Shown here one piece after another: positions 34,601 to 44,972 of a DNA stretch of 64,000 nt. Origin of the DNA: Corella eumyota (lineage: Eukaryota; Chordata; Ascidiacea; Phlebobranchia; Corellidae); NCBI GenBank assembly GCA_963082875.1, contig OY720103.1:10912001-10976000 (forward strand). The letters are read 5' to 3'. The translations under genes were made by a program, and so were the position numbers. Numbering within the stretch: position 1 is the first letter of the stretch; every line of letters begins with the position of its first letter. The notes under the pieces were generated by a model, which worked only from the letters and a program-made list of their open reading frames with translations, ran no database searches and was not told where the DNA came from.

Positions 34601-37600
34601 ACTATGTGATAGGAAAACTAAAAAACTAATTATACTGTTTTTTCCCTTTTTTAAATTAGTTTCTCGCGCAATAATAACATAATAAAAAGATTTAGAATGA
34701 ATTTTACATTAATGCAATGAGAAAAAATATTAAAATCCATTTTATAATTTAAAACATGTCCTAATTTTTAAAGTTTACATAAAGAGTTTACAATATATAA
34801 TTGCTTAGTCACCCGAACTAGTCTTAAATTACCCTTATATATTACAACTGATTAATTTCTATTTATAGTAACGGAGGAATTTGTGTTGCAAATGGAGAGG
34901 TAGGGAGTTGTCATTGTGCAAATACTTATACTGGACCTACTTGTGATATTCACCCTTGTGATAACTGGTACAAGTAAGTTGTCAACTACTTTCTATTTTC
35001 CTTCAAAGTTGTATTTAATTATATTTGATGTGGGAAGGTCGATTGCGTGACCTAAACATAGAGTAACATTTGTTATCCTGACCTAGTCTTAAGTTGACTT
35101 TGTCATTTTAAGATATTATTGATTATAATTGCCCGATTATTAAGCTGCTGATTGGTTTTTGGCTTAACGAGAGTTTATACCATTTATAGCACCTTACTCA
35201 AGGGCGCTACAGCCTGAGAGCTGAAGGGGATCGAACCTAGGACCTCGTGTAGTAAAGCAAAGTGTTTTAACGAATATATCATACTTAGAATTCATATTTC
35301 TGTATCTTTTTTTAAACCTGATTTTAAAATTAAAATTTTGTTTTTTTATTATAGATGTTTAAATGGAGGGACTTGTGCTTACAATGCTCAACTACATCGA
35401 CCAAATTGTATTTGTACCCCGCAATATACTGGCATAGACTGCAGTGAATTGAAATGTAATTGTCAAAATCAAGGGACTTGTACTTTAGTGAATGGAGTAA
35501 ACACTTGTTCATGTCCTGAACCTTATTATGGGAATAATTGTGAGCTTGTAAATAGGTGCCTACCCAGTCCATGCCAGAATGGGGGAACTTGTCAGAATTT
35601 ACCTAATACAGGGTAAGACTTGTATTGCATCTACATATTTTCAAAAACTAGGCTTTTTATATTTTCGTTTACAATACACCTTAAATCATGCCTATGGTGT
35701 AGTGGTCAAAACACTTGGCTTTACTACATAACGTTCTGGGTTTGATCCCTACTGCTTCCATGCTATAGCGTCTTTGAGAATGGTGCTCTAAACGGTATAA
35801 ACTTCTGCTAAATCTTAGTGGATTAATTATCAAGTAGTTATGATTTACCAAAAAATCATGCTAGAAAAATCTCTAAAATTTTTTAATTTTTGATTTTTAA
35901 TATTGGTCAAATGCATTTCATAATTTAAATACAAAGGTGTAGTGTATACAAAATTATGTTTACTTAACCTATCCTATAATTAATGTTTTTCAACCCCAAC
36001 TTAGGTCATATGCTTGTGAGTGTGTGTTGGGATATTATGGTTCGACATGCAGTTTGGAGCTTGTTAGTTGTACCACCATCCCTAAACCATGTTTAAATGG
36101 GGCAACTTGTGTACAACTATCAACAGAGTAAGTTACAATATTATTACACTATAACTACTAGTCGATAGCCCTACAGTCGGGATTTTAATTGTTGTAATAT
36201 GGTCACAACTTGCATCTAATTTTTGCGCACCACAAACAGGAGTTTTGTTTAATTTGTAGGGCTATAAATTGGACATACTATTGTTTTTAGATTTGCTTTT
36301 ATAATTGATTTTTTTGTATCTATATAATCTATGCTTTAATACGAAACCTTTAACAATAGTTTGGTATGCTATAACCTTTTATATTGTTATAGGAGATATA
36401 CATGTGTTTGTGCCGAAGGGTTTACTGGAAGCAGTTGCTCAAAAATACCTGATCCATGTTCTTCCAACTTATGCCAAAACAATACCCAGTGTGTTCCAAA
36501 CAATCTGTAAGTCTGTGACTAAACTATTCAGGATTGAAAGTTCAGAATAAACTTAAGTTAAACTGACTAAATTTTAGACTTAAAAAATACTTAAAAATTG
36601 TGTTTTTATTTCAGGAAAGCACCATATTATATTTGCCAATGTACTACGGATTACACCGGCCCATACTGCAATATATCGTCTAAAACTGGTGAAAACCCCT
36701 GCTCTTCGAGCCCGTGTACAGCACCTTGTATTTGTAAAGAGTCGTGTCAACATGCTGAAGGTTATATATGTGAAAGTAGCGAGGGATTTCTGGGAAAGCA
36801 ATGCACTATCCGTAAGTTAAGTTTTATTATTATAAGTTTATTTTTTTGTCCTTTATTGTAAGTTTAAAACTTTTTTATGCTCTAGAAATTTTATATGTTC
36901 AGTTTTAAAAGTGTTTTTGTTTTAAACTAGTTAATAGCCTGCCCGGTTGACATTTTAATTGTAATAATACGGTCACAACTAGCAGCTAATATTTGCTTGT
37001 GATAATTTACCTGTGCACCACAAATGGCAGTTTTATTTAGACATACAAATATATCTATATTAAAATTAAACCCATATATTTTCCCCACAGCTCCACCAGA
37101 GTTAATATGTGAAAGAGATCTTATAACAGTAAAGATCCCAAATCAAATGTATTTGGAGTTAACTGGAGGTTCTACAAGTGCTAATGCCTTCTTTTATTTG
37201 GGTTTAGACGAAAATAGTCAACCTGCCAATAACTGCAAAGCAACAGGTAAGTGAAAGATTTTTTTTTTTTAATAAATTTAAATTAAATTTATTTTAATTT
37301 TTAGTGTCTGGCGGTTTTCATATTCTAACCATTCCTAGTCAATTCACTGATTGTCAAACCACATCTATGACATCACAAATAGGTGACGTTTCAGTGGTGA
37401 ATAATGTCTGGTTCAACTTGCATTCCCATCTGTTGTTTGATATTCCGGTGCCAGTGTTTTCTATAAGATGTAACTACAGTACTCATGCATATGATATTGT
37501 CACCTCACTAAGACCAATGTAAGTACTATGTTTTAATTGTATTTATATATATGTAGTGCTTACAACAATTATAAATTGGGTTCTGGGTTTGATCCCCACT

Positions 37601-39351
37601 GCTTTCATGTTGTAGCACCCTTAAGTAAGGCACTACAATTGATATAAACTCCTGCTAAGCCGAAATTGATTAACGAATTAATTATCGGGCCAATATAATT
37701 AATAATTTCTTAAACTAGCAAAGTCAACTCGAGACAGGGTCAGGGCAATACATGTTACTCTATGTTTAAGCTGTAAAGTTATCTTTCCCACATTAAGGAC
37801 AAATTTTTTTCGTATATTTTTATCTTCATATTAACACACAAAATCATATTTAATTTTTATATTTATATTTTGCACAGAATTGACAGCATTGATCGTAGTA
37901 TATCAGGAATAACCAACAAACAATATGGAGGGGAATTACAACTATGCAAAAATGTTGGTACTTGTAGTTCAACTTGCCCATCTAACCTACTTGTACAACC
38001 AGGGGCTGTTTACACAATTGGGCAATATATTAATGTCATTATTGAACCTTCTAGCATACAGGTAATAGGCTGTTTTAATTCTGAGCTTTTAACTTTTCAA
38101 TATTTAATTTTGTTTAACAATATTAGTATTTATTTTTAACTGGTTAATAGCCCACCCTATGGTTTGGATTTCAATTGTTGTAATATGGTCGCAACTTTTA
38201 ACTAATATTTGCCAGTATGAATTTACCTGCACACCACAAATGGCGGTTTTTTTTGTAGGACATAAAAATTGTCCACAAAGTTACATCATATATACATAAT
38301 TTTGAGTAATCTTAATTATTACTATACTGCTGTAAAATTTGCAATTTTTTATAAATCTCAAATTATTTCAACTTGTAATGAAAGAATCCTAGCCAACCAA
38401 TTGTTTTGGACCATTTCTTTATCTCCTGTGATGATGTTGCATCTGCCACCAATACAGTAGCAGTGGTCACAGATGGTTGTGCTACGAGCCAGCTGCTCGG
38501 CACTGTGTCAAGGTCATCCACTGCAACCTGTGTGACCTTCAAGGTTCACCGGCTTCTAGCTTGTACAACTATCTATTTACATGCTAAACTTAAGATTTGT
38601 CCTTCAACACCAACGGTAAGAAAAAACATTTTTTGTCACCAATTTAATAAAGATACTTTACAACTTTTTCTGTTTTTACAACATTAGGAATGTACATCAT
38701 CATCTGGTCTCCAATGTAACTCGGTAAAAGTTGGCAAACGCTCTTTGTCGACTAACTTTAAGAGATCAGCCAATGAGCAAATCTTTGGTCCAATTTTCAT
38801 CATACCTGCTCCCCAGTATAATAACACTGAGGATTTCGATATCAAGAAGAAAAAAATTATTATAAAAGGCAAGTAAAACTTTAAGATATTATTGAAATTT
38901 ATGTTTTGACTTCACAGCCTAAGCGTAGAGTAACATTTTTTACCCCAAACCAGTCTCAAGTTGTTGATAATAATTGTCCGATAATTAATTTGCAAATAGG
39001 TTGTTGGCTTGGCTAAAGGTTGTATTGCAGATACCATTTACAAAGTAAACAGTGGGGATCGAACTTAAAACCTTATAAAGTAAATCTCAGTGTTTTAACC
39101 AACACTGCTATTTATAAAAATTATAACATATTTGGTTGAAAAAAAATTGTAAATAAATTCCAAAAATTTTAACTCTGAATAATTTCATTAAATATTCATA
39201 TTTTTTAGAAGCAAAGTTGGGAAACGCACAGAACAAAAGCATTCATTTTTCACTTATGATTATTCTTGGTTCTTTAGTTGGAGTGATAATCATTTTACTT
39301 GTGTTTGTGTCTGTGTCGTTGTATTGTTCTTACCGTAAGAACACTGGTTAA
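28611..39351 (+). CDS. VWA-EGF-ZP domain type I membrane protein (vitelline-coat-like)
   Basis: Twenty-three exons give 1131 aa: 28611-28624, 29120-29172, 29556-29771, 30480-30622, 31162-31276, 31631-31713, 32112-32332, 32625-32752, 33125-33250, 33371-33467, 33821-33991, 34416-34538, 34869-34973, 35355-35612, 36005-36127, 36393-36506, 36615-36811, 37091-37246, 37305-37518, 37878-38061, 38385-38615, 38688-38868, 39209-39351. In order: a signal peptide split over exons 1-2 (FFLVFCLVLGLVS), an acidic linker, a von Willebrand A-like domain (about 95-281) and about 13 EGF-like repeats (about 282-762). A ZP domain follows (about 763-1070), then basic KVGKRS and NFKRS cleavage candidates, a hydrophobic patch GPIFIIPAP, one membrane helix and a nine-residue tail. 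The layout resembles egg-coat precursors such as the ascidian HrVC70/VC120 family, which also carries EGF repeats and a ZP domain. Egg-coat expression is inference. The VWA metal motif is degenerate (DVGVH). The donor of intron 22 is GC. Confidence 0.88.
29258..29402 (-). repeat. SINE copy, head half
   Basis: In intron 2 of the VWA-EGF-ZP gene. The head with ACCATTACACCACAATGC is clear; the tail is missing. Confidence 0.75.
30052..30360. repeat. About 125-bp tandem repeat, three units
   Basis: Units run from CTAGAGGT(C/T)(T/C)TT.GTTTGA through a TGTAACTCT.GCAATATCTTGATAATAT block. They lie in intron 3 of the VWA-EGF-ZP gene, with a weaker relative at 29870. Confidence 0.65.
30662..30785 (+). 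repeat. Family-B repeat, degraded
   Basis: In intron 4 of the VWA-EGF-ZP gene, directly joined to the SINE that starts at 30784. Confidence 0.6.
30784..31036 (+). repeat. SINE copy, well preserved, CGCGCATTCGAC subfamily
   Basis: In intron 4 of the VWA-EGF-ZP gene. It has the near-consensus head GGCAGCGTGGGGTAGTGGTA and the tail variant GGGTCGGAGTAACTGGTG with CGCGCATTCGACTTTCCC. Confidence 0.9.
31362..31480 (+). repeat. Family-B repeat
   Basis: In intron 5 of the VWA-EGF-ZP gene. TTTGCCAGCGATAATTTACC and CACACCACAAATG are kept. Confidence 0.7.
31845..32078 (+). repeat. SINE copy
   Basis: In intron 6 of the VWA-EGF-ZP gene, ending about 30 bases before an exon. A short deletion lies in the head. 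Confidence 0.85.
32390..32545. repeat. Tandem repeat of B-box-like GGTCTTAGGTTTGAT units
   Basis: Three to four units joining TAGGTCTTAGGTTT(A/G)A with ATATCACTATAAGGTTTTCGGTTTGATCCC in intron 7 of the VWA-EGF-ZP gene. Confidence 0.75.
33498..33731 (+). repeat. SINE copy, internally deleted
   Basis: In intron 10 of the VWA-EGF-ZP gene. Bases between the B box and the CTTAAG block are missing. Confidence 0.82.
34028..34297 (+). repeat. SINE copy, full length, CGTGCATTCAAC tail
   Basis: In intron 11 of the VWA-EGF-ZP gene. The head reads GGCAGTGTGGTGTAGTGGTC; the tail belongs to the same subfamily as the copy at 30784. Confidence 0.88.
35030..35288 (-). repeat. SINE copy, full length
   Basis: In intron 13 of the VWA-EGF-ZP gene, about 65 bases before an exon. 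Confidence 0.85.
35693..35840 (+). repeat. SINE copy, tail lost
   Basis: In intron 14 of the VWA-EGF-ZP gene. The A box and B box are recognisable. Confidence 0.75.
36160..36288 (+). repeat. Family-B repeat
   Basis: In intron 15 of the VWA-EGF-ZP gene, with the GATAATTTACC block deleted. Confidence 0.7.
36932..37055 (+). repeat. Family-B repeat
   Basis: In intron 17 of the VWA-EGF-ZP gene, ending about 40 bases before the ZP-domain exon. Confidence 0.7.
37575..37805 (+). repeat. SINE copy, A box lost
   Basis: In intron 19 of the VWA-EGF-ZP gene. Starts near the B box GGTTTGATCCCCACTGC. Confidence 0.8.
38135..38300 (+). repeat. Family-B repeat
   Basis: In intron 20 of the VWA-EGF-ZP gene. 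It keeps ATAGCCCACCCTAT and the tail ATTGTCCACAAAG. Confidence 0.7.
38903..39105 (-). repeat. SINE copy, degraded
   Basis: In the last intron of the VWA-EGF-ZP gene, downstream of the GC donor. Several internal deletions. Confidence 0.7.
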
Positions 39352-40646
39352 GAAATGTGTTATCGTAACACATACTTTTTGTTCGCAATTAATGTAATTT
39401 TAGTTTAGAAAATTAAAAAGTTTTCGTGAATTGGTATGGTGATTTTTTGTGTAAAGGCTGGGCAAGTGGGGCGTTATACGACCCTTTATCATAATGCCCT
39501 CTTGTAAAATGTTGGGGCCACTTTTTGGGGTAATGATTTCTACCCAGTATTAGTTAGTGTAGAAACACAACCCCTTAGGGGCTACCTAAAAACTTAAAAA
39601 GTAGCCAGTTAGGTAAATTACCCTAATTTTTAATACTGACAACATTTTGAACCCATTAACCCTTTTGAACTATAATTACACCCCCTACAAAGTGCCCATA
39701 CAACACCTTGCAAAAAATATGTAGTTTGAAACAATAGGTGTAACTGATATGTGAAAATTCCAATTTAATTTGCTCTACTTGATATACTTTAAAGAAGGGT
39801 AAAGTTAGGTTTAAAAGTTTAAACTTCCTTTTACTCTTTGTTGAAAGGGAGTGTATTACATTAATTTTAAAGAGGTTATGCAGTATTAATAGTTAAACCT
39901 CACTAAGACCAAAACTTGTATGTTTTACAACGAGAACAAATTATTGTAAACAAATTTAAAATCAAATTGCAGCTTAAGGAGTAAAAGAAAACCTTTGATT
40001 ACTAATTCCTGTGCAGGTTTTTTAACACGTGGTTTTGCACAACAGCCTACTTGTCTTAGGTTAAAAGTTTTTTTAAAAGAATTAGTATAGAACAAAAAGT
40101 TGTTTTATGATGTAGAACTGTTGTAATTGTACCAGTTTTGTTTAAAATTTTTATACTCATTGTGCAGAGCTACTTTAAAAGTTGTGTAAGTTATCTAAAA
40201 TATGGATTTTGTTTTTGGCAAATAGGTTGTTTAAATAGAGAATATGAAATGTTGTTTGTGAGGACGCTAGATTCATGTGTAATCTAACAAATGGATGAAT
40301 TATTGGATTTAAAACGTTGACAAGTATGTATTCTCTTATATTTGAAATAAAAAAAATTATAGTTTTTAAAAATATTTAGATATATTGCTTGAATGATTTT
40401 AAATTGGTTGGTAAGGGTTAAAACAATGATGTATAGAATAGGGGTTACATTTTTATACCATTTAGTAACTTATCTTCGATATTTTAAAGTTGTTTAAATT
40501 GCCTACAGATTACAAGTATGTTTTATCTCATTTATTTCATAAATACAACCAATAGATAAAAAGAAAGAGTTAAAATTACCAGCAATTAAATATAAATAAT
40601 ACAACAGTTCAAGAATTGTCATATTTATTATAAAACAGTGTTAAGG
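39352..40646. other. Convergent 3' spacer, VWA-EGF-ZP and GNPTG
   Basis: Holds the likely 3' UTR of the VWA-EGF-ZP gene; a plus-strand AATAAA lies at 40346-40351. GNPTG ends with a poly(A) signal almost directly after its stop. No exon or repeat copy was recognised. Confidence 0.5.
40624..40629 (-). terminator. Poly(A) signal of GNPTG
   Basis: AATAAA on the minus strand begins 17 bases past the stop codon, implying a 3' UTR of only a few tens of bases. Confidence 0.6.
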
Positions 40647-41426
40647 TTATTTTTCGCTAAGTTGTTGTTTTAATTTTTCAACTTCTTGTAACAATTCCTG
40701 ATATTCCGAATTACATACCGACAAAGATGTAAATGGTTTAAAACTATCTTTAATTGAATTCTCCTCTTTTAACGCAACCAGCCCTGCCTCAAAGAATATT
40801 TTATGTAGTTTGTTGTTATATCCTTTTTCAGTGTAAATTCCATCGTGATAATCTTGTGCTATTTCATCCCAGCGCTGGCGAAATACTGGGTTTAAAACTG
40901 GATAAACAAGCATAGAGTCTTTATGGCAAACTAACGGTGTTGCAAATTTCAACTCATAATTACATTTTATTGGTTCTTTAACAGATGTTATATTGTTACT
41001 TGTCCCACAGTGCATTATTACTTTAACACTTCGGCTTGTTTTTTCACAGTCATCACCATCGGACATTAGCATTGCCGTAAAAGTGTTATTTTTTATTTCC
41101 CAGCCTTTCCATATACCAAGTATCCCACTGTAGGGGTTCCATCTTAGCGTCCGTTCATGTTGTGTTATGTTGTTAAACGGACAAAACTCATATTTATAAT
41201 CTTCTTCTAGGTATGTAAAGCATTTATTTGCAATGTTTTCGAATTGCAAAGGCCCTGAAAAAATTGCTGGTTTTGTTTTCGGGTTTAGTTTTGTTTTAGT
41301 GTCAGGTCCGGGTGCGTTCCAACCATAATTTGAGATTTCATCAACAATTTTCATCTGCACATACTCACTGGTGACATTTGTTACATGGATACTTAACAAC
41401 ACAAACCAAATGTGGTTTAAAATCAT
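40647..41426 (-). CDS. GNPTG: GlcNAc-1-phosphotransferase subunit gamma
   Basis: Regulatory gamma subunit of the Golgi GlcNAc-1-phosphotransferase, which starts the mannose-6-phosphate tag on lysosomal enzymes. Single exon, 259 aa (human about 305). A signal peptide is visible (MILNHIWFVLLSIHVTNVTS). The MRH-type domain carries YKYEFCPFNNITQHE, then WNPYSGILGIWKGWEI, DGDDC and FATPLVCH, all close to the human protein. The C-terminal third is helical (RQRWDEIAQDYHDG) and ends in a short coiled coil. The Pro-rich tail of the mammalian protein is missing. Two N-glycosylation sequons sit near the start of the MRH domain (NNIT, NNTF). The absence of introns is unusual beside intron-dense neighbours. 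A GAACTAAAGCGAAACG minisatellite lies about 100 bases upstream of the ATG. Confidence 0.96.
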   Translation of the reverse strand: MILNHIWFVLLSIHVTNVTSEYVQMKIVDEISNYGWNAPGPDTKTKLNPKTKPAIFSGPLQFENIANKCFTYLEEDYKYEFCPFNNITQHERTLRWNPYSGILGIWKGWEIKNNTFTAMLMSDGDDCEKTSRSVKVIMHCGTSNNITSVKEPIKCNYELKFATPLVCHKDSMLVYPVLNPVFRQRWDEIAQDYHDGIYTEKGYNNKLHKIFFEAGLVALKEENSIKDSFKPFTSLSVCNSEYQELLQEVEKLKQQLSEK

Positions 41427-41525
41427 TGTTTTAGTTGTTGGTTTAATAATTTAATAAAATTTGCCAACAAGGCAGACTAAAAATAGGTAATCACCTAATT
41501 TGAATGAAAAAACAGAATAACTTCA

Positions 41526-41700
41526 TTTAATGACAAACTTAAGCGAAACGCACAACAAATGTAAACGAACTAAAGCGAAACGTAAAATATACGAACTAAA
41601 GCGAAACGCAAAACAATTGCAAACGAACTAAACCGAAACGTAAAACAAACGTGATCGAACTAAAGCGAAACGACAATTAAATGCAAACAGATTAGAGCGC
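41526..41700. repeat. About 32-bp tandem repeat, unit GAACTAAAGCGAAACG plus spacer
   Basis: Five imperfect units built on ACTAAAGCGAAACG followed by an A-rich CAAA(C/T)G-type spacer, starting about 100 bases upstream of the GNPTG start codon. It is richer in CpG than its surroundings. Confidence 0.8.
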
Positions 41701-41789
41701 TATACAAACGTATCTATAAAGTTTTGCCAAAATATTACATAAATTAGTTTTATTTAATTCTAAATATTGATGTAATATTGTAACCAAAA

Positions 41790-42064
41790 ACCCGCAGCGG
41801 GGTGTAGTGGTAAGAACACTTGCTACACCACAATGAGTTTGTGGGTTTAATCCCCAGCAATCTCATGCTGTAGCACCCTTGAGTAAGGTGCTATAAATGG
41901 TAAAAACTTCTGCTGAGCCAGCACTTAATCAGCAGTATAAATATCGGGCAATTATAATCTATATCCCAAACTGCCACAGGCAACTCGAGACTGGGTCGGA
42001 GTAACTGATGTTACTCTGTGTTTAAGTCACGCATTCGACTTTCCCACATCGAGGATAAAGATAT
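41790..42064 (+). repeat. SINE copy, well preserved, CGCATTCGAC subfamily
   Basis: Between GNPTG and the tetraspanin. The head GTGTAGTGGTAAGAACACTTG and the tail GGGTCGGAGTAACTGATG match the copy at 30784. Confidence 0.9.
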
Positions 42065-42554
42065 ATACAAAAAAAACACTGCTAAACAAAATAAGCAACC
42101 TTTCTAATTTTATAAATAACTTTTAAAAAACATTTGTAACAGACATTATTTATTTACAGAAACAAAACATTTTTTTTCGTTTAAGCACGATAAATATCAC
42201 TTAAAGCACTTTACATTTAAAATATTTCAGAAACTTTTTTAATATATACGAATTAACACAATTTTTTCGATAACTCTATTATTGTAAAATCTAACATAAA
42301 AAACATTAAGTTATTAACAAGGCACAGTGCTCATCATTTGCATTTAAAGTGTTATAAAAATACATAAAAGTAGATAAACAACAGAGTTAAAATAACACAA
42401 AATTATTTTTTTAGGCATTTAATTTTTTTTTATTGTGCCATAAAGACTTGATATAAAAATGTAGAAAACTAAAAAAATATTGTAAAAAACAATTTACAGA
42501 TTGTGTTTAAAGTTTAGTTTATATTTTACATTGATCAACTCCCAAACAAAGGAA

Positions 42555-44040
42555 TTAACTCCATGTGTCGACGCGATTGTGTTTTCCAATGTTGCTCGAG
42601 ACACAACAAGCAAAAGTCACGGCAAGTATTTGCAGAAGCAACACCCCAGCCGACACTCCTCCAATCCATGTTGCATACATGGTCACTAAGTTCTGGATAG
42701 AAGCGCTACAACCCTGGTAAAATTAAAACTGTTAAAATAACTACAAATTTAATTTTAAGTCAAATCTAATGAGTTATGTGATATAAACAAGGCATTCTAA
42801 AGAAAGACATCTTATTTTAAGCCAACATTGTACATTCAACGTAATTTAAACAACATTCTTCTACAAAAATGAGGTTCTAAAATTATTCAAACTTACCGTC
42901 AATGCATAAGTGTTTGTTGGGGACACATTGGGGGAACCTACACATGCTGCACTGTCAACATAACCCCCTGTCGGGCTCAAAGCACAACAAGAAAGTGGCC
43001 ATGGTCGGGTGTTTGAGTTTGTGCTGGCATAAAAGCTTCCAGTGTAGTCTTCCCCGGCATTATAACCACAACATTTAAACTAAACAAAAGAAACAAGGCT
43101 GTTAAATAACTTTTTATTCTTAAATGAAACCTTTAAGCTTCTTTTAAACCTGGTCTTTTGTGTTTTTGCCATTAAAATTACTCTATGATTATCAGGCCGT
43201 AAAATTGACCTTCAGAAATTATGGAAAAGGTAACTTTTCTTACCAGTCCTTGGGTTGTGTCCCACGCCTGCGTAACCCCAACTCCAAAGGTGCTTGTTGT
43301 CCCATAATCTTGTTGAATAGTTAACAGTGCCCCACCAGCGACAAGTGTTTGGAACTGGGCTGTAAATGCAAAAGCAAGAACGACGATTCCCAACTCGGCA
43401 ATAATGAGAAGGCACAAGATCACAATAAACTAAAAGAAAATTATCAAGCTTTAGTATCTCTTTTCCTTAACATTTCTGTCCCTTTAATTACTAGTTTTCC
43501 CATAAAGTTCTTAACCAATACACCCCTGTCATGACTTACAATGACCAAGAGACACTTGATTTCCTTCAGAGCTCCAATACAACCTAAAATTGAGATGAAC
43601 ATGGTTAAACCACCAACACCGATAGCAATGTAAGCAGCATACTGAAACAATAAACTGCTTGCTTGTAGAGTTGCACTGAAGGAGGCAAAGTCAACTACTA
43701 TCCAAATACCCAGTCCCGTGATTGCCATCCCTCCGAGCTGTTAGTAAACGGAAAAATATATTTATAATTTCCAAATTTAAGAGGGGAAAGCTCTTATTTT
43801 TTGATCAGTTTTTTTACACAGAAATTTTTAACCAATAGCAACTAAATAGCAATTTATTGCATTTGTGATCCAATTTAATGATTTAAAACATGACCTTCAG
43901 CCTTTTTTGACATGGTTTAAAATTTTCTCTTGAAATCTGATTACATAAAATGATCATTACCAACATTAATAACATACCAAGAACAAGGTGTTGAAGAAGA
44001 TCATCAAATTCTTGCATCTCTTGTACCCCTTTTTTTCCAT
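42555..44040 (-). CDS. Tetraspanin
   Basis: Four-pass membrane organiser protein, 262 aa, five exons: 43978-44040, 43540-43737, 43244-43429, 42897-43079, 42555-42713. All exon joins are in phase 0. Helix 1 spans exons 1-2 (MIFFNTLFL joined to LGGMAITG). Helix 2 ends in the typical GCIGALKEIKCLL, helix 3 is FIVILCLLIIAELG, and helix 4 is GGVSAGVLLLQILAV. The large loop has the family signature KCCGYN, then PLSCC, AACVG and a final GC, so six or more cysteines are available for the usual disulphides. The short tail ends RVDTWS. Which vertebrate tetraspanin it matches (CD63, CD151 or CD9-like) cannot be settled by eye. Confidence 0.92.
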
Positions 44041-44972
44041 CTTGTTTGTTTATTTATTTAATCGTAAACAAAAATCATATACCAAAAAAATTCTGTTAAA
44101 AAAAGCGTTTAGTTTAGAACAAAAAGCAACTAAAAAAAAATCGTTGTTCTGAACATTCTTGAAAAAATTGTAATTTATTGGTTAATATCCCGGCTCAGCT
44201 TTAATTTATGTAGTTAGTCCAGTATATAAGAATTCGCTAAAGATACTGTACAATGTAGAAGTGAACTGTTAGTTTTATGAACCTCTTCACCAGATCAACA
44301 ACTAAGTGTTCTTCATTTGAGAAACGAAGTGACACAACCTTTCTATTACACAACATTTAAAAACTTTTGTTTAAATTTGATTCTTGTTGTTATGTTTGGA
44401 TTTTGTTTTTCTTACAGTTTCTTGGGATCTTTTAAAACAAAAGAAGTTACAATTTCTGATGAAAGGAATCAATCATGTGGTTAGGGATTCAGTTACAAAA
44501 TATTGTTTTGTTTAACAACCCGATGACAATAGCCTTTCTTGGGGTTTCCTATGTTGTATATTGTATGGGTATATGTAACATAGTGTATTATACTTCAATT
44601 TTGTGTTTTCACTAGCTATCACAAAATCTACCACCCCAAAATTTGTTTTAAAAAGGTATACGAAGTTAATTTACTACATTTGACGAAACTGCTCGATTTA
44701 AAACTTTATTTAATAAGGTTTTTATACAAAATGTCAAAAGTTTCAAGTTGTAATTTGTATTACAAAATTTGTAGCTTAAAAATTTTAAATTTTCCGTAAA
44801 AAACTTGCTGGTATAAAAGCTGCCCCTATGATAAAAAATAAGACCAAAGGTATTTCTCGTTAATTGTATTACACAGATAGATAATATTACAACTTTAACA
44901 AAAAAAGAAGTAATATAATAGGTTTGTTATTTGTAACAAACTGGCAGAATTAAAGTTTTATTGAAATATGAT
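44041..44972. other. Spacer tetraspanin-INTS9
   Basis: About 930 bases on the same strand between two minus-strand genes. It should contain the tetraspanin promoter. No repeat copy or exon was recognised. Confidence 0.5.
44957..44962 (-). terminator. Poly(A) signal of INTS9
   Basis: AATAAA on the minus strand begins ten bases after the stop codon at 44973-44975, one of two extremely short 3' ends in the window. Confidence 0.6.

Larger units (their letters stand above)
41427..42554. other. Spacer GNPTG-tetraspanin with minisatellite and SINE
   Basis: Holds the GNPTG 5' flank, a tandem repeat (41526-41700), a well-kept SINE (41790-42064) and AT-rich sequence expected to include the tetraspanin 3' UTR. 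Confidence 0.6.

Noticed and set aside
41526-41700. CRISPR-like array
   Set aside because: Units are about 32 bp with no unique spacers, in a eukaryotic promoter region; it is a minisatellite.
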